Shown here piece after piece: positions 6,669 to 11,554 of a DNA stretch of 11,554 bases. Both the position numbers and the translations under genes were made by a program. The stretch is from the NCBI GenBank assembly GCA_003512585.1, contig DOQE01000084.1, forward strand, positions 1 to 11,554. The letters run 5' to 3'. The notes below the pieces were generated by a model that did not search any database, had not been told where the DNA came from, and saw only the letters and a program-made list of their open reading frames with translations. This DNA comes from Bacillota bacterium (GTDB lineage: Bacteria; Bacillota_I; Bacilli_A; RFN20; CAG-826). Each line of letters begins with the position of its first letter. The stretch's first letter is position 1.

Positions 6669-7337
6669 ATGTTTAAAAACGTTATCTTTGATTTGGATGG
6701 AACTCTATTGGACACATTGCCAGACATTAGGGTTGCCATAAACGAAGCCTTAAAGGAATGCGGCTATTCTTATTCTTTTTCTTTAAAGGAAGCCAAAGCA
6801 TTGATAGGAAATGGAACCGATATCCTAGTAAAAAGAGCACTTAAGGATAAAGAGGAAGATAATGATGCTTTTACTAATTTAAAAAAAGCTTATTTGCCTT
6901 TATATAAATTAAGGCAAAATGAACATTGTAAGCCTTATAATGGCTTAAAGGAGGCTCTTTCTTTTCTTTCGCAAAGAGGAACTTCTTTATTTGTTTGTAC
7001 AAATAAGCCTGACGAACTAGCAAAGATTATTATTTCTAAGCATTTTGAAAAGGATACATTTAAACAAATAAAAGGCAATGAAGAAGGCTATCCAGTTAAG
7101 CCCGATCCGAGTTTGGTTAATAAAATAATCGAACTATTCAGCTTAAAAAGAGAAGAAACTTTGTTTGTCGGGGATTCTATTGTCGATGTTGAAACTGCTA
7201 GAAACGCTAACATAAAATGTTGTCTTGTTTTGTGGGGATATGGAAATTATAAACCTGCCTTGTTAAAACAAGCCGATTATATTGTGAAAAAACCTAAAGA
7301 GATTGTCCAAGTGGTTTTAGGAAAGGAAGGGTGGTAA
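6669..7337 (+). CDS. gph: HAD-family phosphatase, phosphoglycolate phosphatase-like
   Basis: 222 residues, typical of the Gph/PGMB branch of HAD hydrolases. The four motifs are in place: DLDGT with nucleophile D8 and acid/base D10, T111 in VCTNKP, K144 in KPDPS, and the Mg-binding GDSIVDVETA (168-177; D169 and D173). A helical cap lies at about 17-85. The substrate could be phosphoglycolate, pyrophosphate (PpaX-like) or another small phosphate ester; sequence alone does not decide. The start must be ATG 6669 because motif I begins at residue 8, yet there is no Shine-Dalgarno: the hyd terminator fills the space before it. Expression may come from an overlapping promoter or from read-through. 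cysS begins 2 bases after the stop, so the two are probably co-transcribed. Confidence is for family, less for the exact substrate. Confidence 0.85.
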   Translation: MFKNVIFDLDGTLLDTLPDIRVAINEALKECGYSYSFSLKEAKALIGNGTDILVKRALKDKEEDNDAFTNLKKAYLPLYKLRQNEHCKPYNGLKEALSFLSQRGTSLFVCTNKPDELAKIIISKHFEKDTFKQIKGNEEGYPVKPDPSLVNKIIELFSLKREETLFVGDSIVDVETARNANIKCCLVLWGYGNYKPALLKQADYIVKKPKEIVQVVLGKEGW

Positions 7338-7339
7338 TT

Positions 7340-8686
7340 ATGAAAGAAGTAAAAATTTATAATTCATATGGAAATAAGCTTGAAACTTTTAAGCCTATAA
7401 AAGAAAACGAAGTGTCAATGTATGTTTGTGGTCCAACGGTTTATGATGAACCACATATTGGAAATATGCGACCCGTGATAGTGTTTGATGTTTGGAGAAG
7501 GTTATTTTTGGCGCTTGGATATAAAGTTACCTATGTGTCAAATTATACTGATGTCGATGATAAGATTATTAAAAGAGCAAAATCTCTTGGGATAAGCGAA
7601 AAACAGCTTACCCAAGATGTCATAAAAGCTTTTAGAAAAGATGTCGATGACGTCAATTCGCTTCAACCTGATTTTACCCCAACCCCAACTTCTTATATGA
7701 GCCAAATCATTTCCTATGTTAAGGATTTAGTCGACTCAGGACATGCCTATATAAGCAATGAAGACGTCTATTTTCGTGTTTCATCCGTGCCTTGCTATGG
7801 AGAATTAAGCGGGAATACAATAGAGACTTTGATTTCAGGGGCTAGAATCGATATAAATTCTAACAAGGAATCCCCTTTGGATTTCGCCTTATGGAAAAAA
7901 ACGGATGAAGGCATTAAATGGAATTCTCCTTTTGGGGAAGGAAGACCTGGATGGCATACCGAATGCTGTGTCATGATTAATTCCATTTTTTCTTCTCAAC
8001 ATGGATTAATAGATATCCATGGCGGAGGTTTCGATTTGAAATTCCCTCATCATGAAAATGAAATCGCTCAATCTCGCGCCCATAACGGCAATAGGCTAGC
8101 TAACTTTTGGATCCATAACGGGTTTATAAATATTGATAACCAAAAAATGTCGAAATCGTTAGGTAATGTTTTAAGCGCGAAAGAGGTCATTGCCAAATGG
8201 GGTGGCATGCCTTTTAGGCTTATGGTTTTAAATACCCATTATCGTTCTCCTCTTTCTTTTACTACCGAAACAATAGAAGAAGCGACCCGTTCCTATACAA
8301 AAATTGCCTCAACATATAAAAATCTAGCCGTTAAGCTGCAATTGTTAGACATGGATTTAAAATCATTAAAAGGAGAAGGCGAGGAAGCTTTCCTTAATGA
8401 AATGTGTAATGATTTAAATACTCCTAATGCCTTAACTATAGTTTATGGCGAACTAAAAGCAGACAATATGTTATTAAGGAACAAAAACGTTTCTATTGAA
8501 GAATTAAAAAAAGCATTTGCCAAACTACAAGATTATTTGTTCATTTTAGGCATAAAAGTAGATTATCCACTTCTTTCTTTGGATGATAAAAAAATATATA
8601 AAGAGTATATGCTAGCCAAAGAAGCGAAAGATTTTACTAAAAGCGATGAGCTTAGAAACGAGTTGATTAAAAGAAATATTTTCTAA
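7340..8686 (+). CDS. cysS: Cysteinyl-tRNA synthetase
   Basis: 448 residues. Charges tRNA-Cys with cysteine. The class I signatures are PHIGN (38-42) and KMSKS (269-273). Zinc ligands that select cysteine are C30 (YVCGPTVYD), C209 (GWHTEC), H237 and E241 (HHENE). The DALR-like helical domain at about 310-400 follows. ATG 7340 was chosen over a GTG 9 bases earlier because GGAAGGG (7325-7331) is then about 8 bases away and the GTG would overlap that site. The C-terminus stops at ELIKRNIF and lacks the usual last 10-15 residues (LEDT...GT.W type), so it is a little short; this tail is poorly conserved and the enzyme is probably active. In Bacillus cysS also lies before rlmB and sigH, but the Mini-III RNase gene usually between cysS and rlmB is absent here. 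Confidence 0.97.
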   Translation: MKEVKIYNSYGNKLETFKPIKENEVSMYVCGPTVYDEPHIGNMRPVIVFDVWRRLFLALGYKVTYVSNYTDVDDKIIKRAKSLGISEKQLTQDVIKAFRKDVDDVNSLQPDFTPTPTSYMSQIISYVKDLVDSGHAYISNEDVYFRVSSVPCYGELSGNTIETLISGARIDINSNKESPLDFALWKKTDEGIKWNSPFGEGRPGWHTECCVMINSIFSSQHGLIDIHGGGFDLKFPHHENEIAQSRAHNGNRLANFWIHNGFINIDNQKMSKSLGNVLSAKEVIAKWGGMPFRLMVLNTHYRSPLSFTTETIEEATRSYTKIASTYKNLAVKLQLLDMDLKSLKGEGEEAFLNEMCNDLNTPNALTIVYGELKADNMLLRNKNVSIEELKKAFAKLQDYLFILGIKVDYPLLSLDDKKIYKEYMLAKEAKDFTKSDELRNELIKRNIF

Positions 8687-8737
8687 TTTAGAAAATAAAA
8701 TACGTTAAAACCTAAAATTACTTCCAAAGGAAAAAAT

Positions 8738-9454
8738 ATGAGTATAATAGTTTATGGTAAGAACACCGTCCGTGAAGCGGTAAGATCGGGTAATGCCAAG
8801 CAATTAAAGGTATTGGCTAAATTTGGATCCGACTCGATTGTAGCCGAGGCGAGGAGAAGTTCAATTCCAGTTGCATTCGTTAATGATGACGAATTGACTC
8901 GGATGACCAAAAACTCTTCTCATCAAGGGTTTATGGCCATCTGCGATGACATAAAGACTTATTCTTTGGAAGAACTGATTTCATGTTCCAAAAATAGTCG
9001 TTACCCCTTGTTTTTGATGTGCGATGGTATCGAAGATCCACATAATCTTGGTGCTATTTTGCGTTCTTGCGATGCATTTGGCGTCGATGGGTTAATAATC
9101 AAGAATAGAAACGAGGTACCTTTGAACGCCACCGTGGCAAAAGTATCTACTGGGGCTATTAGTTATGTCAAAGTCGCAACAGTGACAAATTTAACGAAAG
9201 CCTTGTTAAAGCTACAAGAAAATGGATTTTGGGTTGTTAGTAGCGATGGCTCTGCTTCCCTTACCTATGACCAAGTGGATTATAAATGTCCAATTTGCTT
9301 AGTTGTCGGCAGCGAAGGGTTTGGCATCTCTAGATTGGTCTTAGCCAAAAGCGATTTTGTTGTCAAAATCGATATGGTTGGCCACGTCAATTCCTTAAAT
9401 GCTTCCGTTGCCACTGGAATTCTTCTTTCCCATATTGCTTTAGCACGTAAGTGA
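8738..9454 (+). CDS. rlmB: 23S rRNA 2'-O-methyltransferase, RlmB/TrmH (SpoU) family
   Basis: 238 residues. An N-terminal L30e-like substrate-binding domain starts with IVYGKNTVREAV (4-15) and includes SSHQGFMA (60-67). The SPOUT catalytic domain has its three motifs: DGIEDPHNLGAILRSCDAFG (96-115, with N103 and R109), VVGSEGFGIS (189-198), and IDMVGHVNSLNASVA (211-225). The SAM-binding trefoil knot is formed by the last two. RlmB methylates the ribose of a guanosine in the 23S peptidyl-transferase region; the branch could also be another SpoU enzyme, but the position after cysS and before sigH matches Bacillus YacO/RlmB. The start has AAAGGA at 8726-8731 and follows cysS by 51 bases. It ends in TGA, which shows TGA is a stop in this organism. 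Confidence 0.92.
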   Translation: MSIIVYGKNTVREAVRSGNAKQLKVLAKFGSDSIVAEARRSSIPVAFVNDDELTRMTKNSSHQGFMAICDDIKTYSLEELISCSKNSRYPLFLMCDGIEDPHNLGAILRSCDAFGVDGLIIKNRNEVPLNATVAKVSTGAISYVKVATVTNLTKALLKLQENGFWVVSSDGSASLTYDQVDYKCPICLVVGSEGFGISRLVLAKSDFVVKIDMVGHVNSLNASVATGILLSHIALARK

Positions 9455-9479
9455 TTCTTACCCAATTGGGGAGGATTAT

Positions 9480-10148
9480 ATGGTTGGGGATTACACCATT
9501 TTAAACGATGAATCGTTGCTGCTTTTATTTCGCAATGGCATCGTAGCGGCTAGGGACGTATTGACGGTTCGTTATTTTAAAGAAAGAAAAAAGCATTTAA
9601 AAACGGTATGCCCTCTTTATTTTGATGTATTGGACGATTGGGATTATAACGAAATTTTTTTTCGAAGCTATTTGCAAGCGGAGACTAATTTTGCTTTTGG
9701 CAAAGGGAAATTCTATTCTTTTTTTAAAATAATTCTTTCTAGGGAAGTCATGAAAGAAGTAAGCAAGAAATTAAATGAAAAAAGACTATTGCCTACTGTT
9801 TCTTTTGATTCAACTATTGGCGAAGAAGGGAGCATGTGTACACTTCATGACATCGTTTCTTCTAGCAATGCAGACGACGATCCTAAAGTCTTCTTTTCTT
9901 ATTGCGATACTTTGACTAGTCTAAACAAATTGCCTAATGGGGTTAATAAAGTAGGGATAGAGATTGCAAAAGATCTTTATAAAGGTTTTTCTTTAGAAGA
10001 GGCCGCTAAAAGGAAAAATATAAGTAAGTCGGCCGCTAAAATGTATGTTTATAGATTCAGGAAGTGGGCTAAGACCATTATTGTTAATATGGATGGAGGG
10101 TACGTTGATTCAGCTCCATTCCTTAAATTAGATGAATGCGATAATTAG
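9480..10148 (+). CDS. Divergent sigma-70 family factor, SigH-like by position
   Basis: 222 residues. Region 2 appears at about 15-110, weakly conserved, with a 2.3/2.4-like stretch FYSFFKIILSREVMKEVSK (78-96). The linker SFDSTIGEEGS...LHDIVSSSNADDDP (108-135) lines up with the Bacillus SigH linker (SLDKPIFDEES...LLDVISG...NPEE), by memory. Region 4 ends in a helix-turn-helix at about 168-196: YKGFSLEEAAKRKNISKSAA, then RFRKW. The order cysS-rlmB-this gene-rpmG-secE-nusG is that of Bacillus around sigH, which is the main reason for the call. The start has a strong GGGGAGGA (9468-9475) and lies 25 bases after rlmB, so it is probably in that operon. In related bacteria SigH/ComX controls early sporulation or competence; its targets here cannot be told. 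About 20 residues follow the HTH. It is diverged enough that it may no longer be an active sigma factor. Confidence 0.75.
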   Translation: MVGDYTILNDESLLLLFRNGIVAARDVLTVRYFKERKKHLKTVCPLYFDVLDDWDYNEIFFRSYLQAETNFAFGKGKFYSFFKIILSREVMKEVSKKLNEKRLLPTVSFDSTIGEEGSMCTLHDIVSSSNADDDPKVFFSYCDTLTSLNKLPNGVNKVGIEIAKDLYKGFSLEEAAKRKNISKSAAKMYVYRFRKWAKTIIVNMDGGYVDSAPFLKLDECDN

Positions 10149-10499
10149 GCTCTAATGTAGGTCTAAATAAGAAAAGAAAAAAATTAGCAGGGGTTTAATA
10201 AATAAGAATTTTTATAATATTTTAACTAATTTTTCGATTTTATTTTTCAATAAGTTAAAACGATGAATTAGTTTGTTTTGTTGCCTTACGAACATAGTTT
10301 TTCATTACAGTTGCATATTTATCGAAACTTTTGTCTGCATGAGATTGCCCCCTTCTTAAATTGTAAGATTATCTCTTGCGTTCTTTGGATAAAAAATATC
10401 TTTTCTTTATTTCAATGCGTTATGTAATTTCTATTTTCTATTTGGCGTAATAAAAACGGAATTTACTTCAACAATCATGTTAGTAGTAGATTAATATTA
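10149..10499. other. AT-rich intergenic region with no clear gene
   Basis: About 350 bases with no convincing gene before the rpmG promoter. An imperfect AT-rich inverted repeat (AAAAATTAG 10179-10187 with CTAATTTTT 10226-10234, 38-base loop) and another (TTTTAACT near 10220-10227 with AGTTAAAA 10253-10260) could weakly terminate the sigma-factor transcript. On the minus strand 10478 to 10256 has two short open stretches in different frames that look slightly coding-like, interrupted by three stops in the first frame. This may be a decayed gene or chance. No tRNA, CRISPR repeat or recognisable structured RNA was seen. Confidence 0.4.
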
Positions 10500-10528
10500 T
10501 TGACAAGTTGCCTTTTGACTATTAAAGT
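10500..10528 (+). promoter_or_regulatory. Promoter of rpmG-secE-nusG
   Basis: TTGACA (10500-10505), a perfect -35, is followed after 17 bases by TAAAGT (10523-10528), a 4/6 match to the -10. Transcription would begin near 10535, giving a leader of about 18 bases before the rpmG ATG. Confidence 0.7.
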
Positions 10529-10552
10529 AGACACGCTGAAAGTTAATCAATT

Positions 10553-10702
10553 ATGGGTAGGGAAAAGGTTTTTTTGATTTGCACAGATTGTCTAAGTAGA
10601 AACTATACAATCTATAAAAGCAAGGACAATCCAAAACGCCTTGAATTGATGAAGTTTTGTAAGCATTGTGGAAAGCATACTCTCCACAAGGAAAGCAAGT
10701 GA
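10553..10702 (+). CDS. rpmG: 50S ribosomal protein L33
   Basis: 49 residues, the usual L33 length. A zinc-ribbon pattern is present: C10-x2-C13 (ICTDC) and C36-x2-C39 (FCKHC), with the family ending FCKHCGKHTLHKESK. This is the zinc-binding (C+) form; many Firmicutes also carry a Cys-free copy used when zinc is scarce. L33 sits near the E site of the large subunit. The ATG has only a weak ribosome site (GAAAG, about 10 bases upstream). It lies 17 bases before secE, in the conserved order rpmG-secE-nusG. The TTGACA promoter sits just upstream. Confidence 0.93.
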   Translation: MGREKVFLICTDCLSRNYTIYKSKDNPKRLELMKFCKHCGKHTLHKESK

Positions 10703-10718
10703 ACTAGGGAGGAAATTT

Positions 10719-10913
10719 ATGACCCCAATCAAGTACACAAAAGAAGTAATTAAAGAAGGTAAAAGGGTTCGTTGGCCTAAACGTGACGTTTTATTGCCAA
10801 CCATTGCGGTTGTAATTTGCATTGCTGCCTTCGCGGCTATTTTCCTTTCATTAGAAGATTTAACCGCCGGTTCATTGATTCAACAATTAAGAAACGCCTT
10901 TGGAGGAAAATAA
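10719..10913 (+). CDS. secE: Preprotein translocase subunit SecE
   Basis: 64 residues, the short single-span form of SecE found in Gram-positives. SecE clamps SecY in the Sec translocon of the cytoplasmic membrane. The amphipathic cytoplasmic helix has the family signature KEVIKEGKRVRWPKRDVLLP (8-27), and a single membrane segment follows at about 24-43 (VLLPTIAVVICIAAFAAIFL). The start is ATG 10719, preceded by AGGGAGGA (10706-10713); an in-frame GTG 51 bases upstream lies inside rpmG and is rejected. nusG follows with one base between, so secE and nusG are tightly coupled, as in nearly all bacteria. Confidence 0.95.
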   Translation: MTPIKYTKEVIKEGKRVRWPKRDVLLPTIAVVICIAAFAAIFLSLEDLTAGSLIQQLRNAFGGK

Positions 10914-10914
10914 A

Positions 10915-11472
10915 ATGGCTGCTACTAATTTAGGTGAAAAGCAGTGGTATATAGTTACCACTTATTCAATGCATGAAGCAAAAACTGCCGATAATCTTAG
11001 AAAACGTATAAATTCAATGGGCATGCAGGATTTGATTCTTCGTGTTCTAGTTTGTGATCAAGAAGTACCTGTTTTAAAAGATGGTCTTCCAACTGGTAAA
11101 ACCAAAACCGTTAACTTATATCCAGGATATATGTTTGTCGAAATGATTATGACGGATCAATCTTGGTATATCGTTCGTAATACTCCGGGAGTTACCGGCA
11201 TTGCCGGTTCTAGTGGTGGCGGACAAAAGCCAACTCCTGTTACTAGAGAAGAAATCGAACCAGTCCTTAAAAGAATGGGCATGGTCGATGAATCCATGTA
11301 TGATCGTTATGCCGTTGGTGATAATGTTAAAGTTATTCATGGCCCGCTTGAAGGAACTGAAGGTAAGATTATTTCTATTGATAAAGCTACTGGAGCTTGT
11401 AGAGTCGAAACCGTCTTCTTCGGTCGTTCTACTCCAGTCGATGTTGATTTCTCCGAAATCGAAAAAATATAA
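10915..11472 (+). CDS. nusG: Transcription termination/antitermination protein NusG
   Basis: 185 residues, about the usual length of 175-185. The NGN domain, which binds RNA polymerase across the main channel, spans about 8-115 with KQWYIVTTYSMHE (9-21), YPGYMFVEM (69-77) and WYIVRNTPGVTGI (84-96). A Gly-rich SSGGGQKP linker (99-106) lies within it. The KOW domain at about 133-165 (VGDNVKVIHGPLEGTEGKI) contacts the ribosome, and in other bacteria Rho. GGAGGA at 10902-10907 precedes ATG 10915, which follows the secE stop by one base. A hairpin terminator follows 14 bases after the stop. In Bacillus rplK and rplA come next; the window ends before any such gene. Confidence 0.97.
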   Translation: MAATNLGEKQWYIVTTYSMHEAKTADNLRKRINSMGMQDLILRVLVCDQEVPVLKDGLPTGKTKTVNLYPGYMFVEMIMTDQSWYIVRNTPGVTGIAGSSGGGQKPTPVTREEIEPVLKRMGMVDESMYDRYAVGDNVKVIHGPLEGTEGKIISIDKATGACRVETVFFGRSTPVDVDFSEIEKI

Positions 11473-11486
11473 AATCATTTACAAAT

Positions 11487-11513
11487 AAGCATCGTCAAAT
11501 GACGATGCTTTTT
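11487..11513 (+). terminator. Intrinsic terminator after nusG
   Basis: A perfect 10-base-pair stem, AAGCATCGTC (11487-11496) with GACGATGCTT (11501-11510), has the loop AAAT and the T run at 11509-11513. It separates rpmG-secE-nusG from whatever follows. The last 41 bases of the window are AT-rich spacer with no recognisable gene. Confidence 0.9.
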
Positions 11514-11554
11514 ATAAAACCTAATGACTTTTAAAGAAAAAATAAACAATTATT

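Noticed and set aside
9452..9454. TGA at the end of rlmB read as Trp (Mycoplasma code)
   Set aside because: Trp is encoded by TGG elsewhere in the window, the RlmB fold is complete at this TGA, and read-through would overrun the strong ribosome site of the next gene.
10179..10234. AT-only inverted repeat after the sigma-factor gene as a terminator
   Set aside because: The stem is 9 A/T-rich pairs with a 38-base loop, too weak to call; mentioned only in the spacer description.
11116..11488. Open frames on both strands overlapping the nusG end
   Set aside because: They lie out of frame with or antisense to nusG, have no family features and run into the terminator region.

Overview
The window looks like chromosomal DNA from a low-GC Gram-positive bacterium (Bacillota; Bacilli/Erysipelotrichia or a Mollicutes-related lineage are plausible, but the sequence does not settle it). 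The clues are AT-rich genes with strong GGAGG-type ribosome binding sites, A+T-ending codons, TAA/TAG/TGA all used as stops with Trp on TGG (standard bacterial code), and a Bacillus-like gene order cysS-rlmB-sigH-rpmG-secE-nusG. An NAD-linked, multi-subunit [FeFe]-hydrogenase points to an anaerobic fermenter that disposes of electrons as H2.

Left part (1-1570): the end of the alpha ribosomal operon, with the last residues of rpsK (S11), rpoA (RNA polymerase alpha) and rplQ (L17), closed by a hairpin terminator. The first ~1,040 bases are clearly GC-richer (hand-counted 60-base samples 53-55% against 27-40% downstream) and use GC-ending codons. The change occurs inside the rpoA C-terminal domain, while the reading frame continues intact.

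Middle (1573-6662): a lone minus-strand gene encodes a small protein with an N-terminal HEPN-like RNase motif (RNYLTH) and two CBS domains. It is divergent from the operon hydC-hydB-hydA, which encodes a complete trimeric electron-bifurcating type (HydABC, group A3) [FeFe]-hydrogenase. HydA has Ser instead of Cys at the usual proton-relay position of the first H-cluster motif. The divergent spacer holds a cluster of repeated and palindromic sequences that look like operators. A strong terminator ends the operon.

Right part (6669-11554): a gph-like HAD phosphatase, cysS (2 bases after it), rlmB, and a divergent sigma factor in the position of sigH. Then comes a 404-base AT-rich spacer ending in a TTGACA promoter, followed by rpmG-secE-nusG and a terminator. 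In Bacillus this cluster continues into rplK; the window ends before that.

Most genes are core information-processing genes. The parts most worth a second look are the composition break inside rpoA, the HEPN-CBS gene with its shared regulatory spacer, the Ser variant of HydA, and the divergent SigH-like factor.
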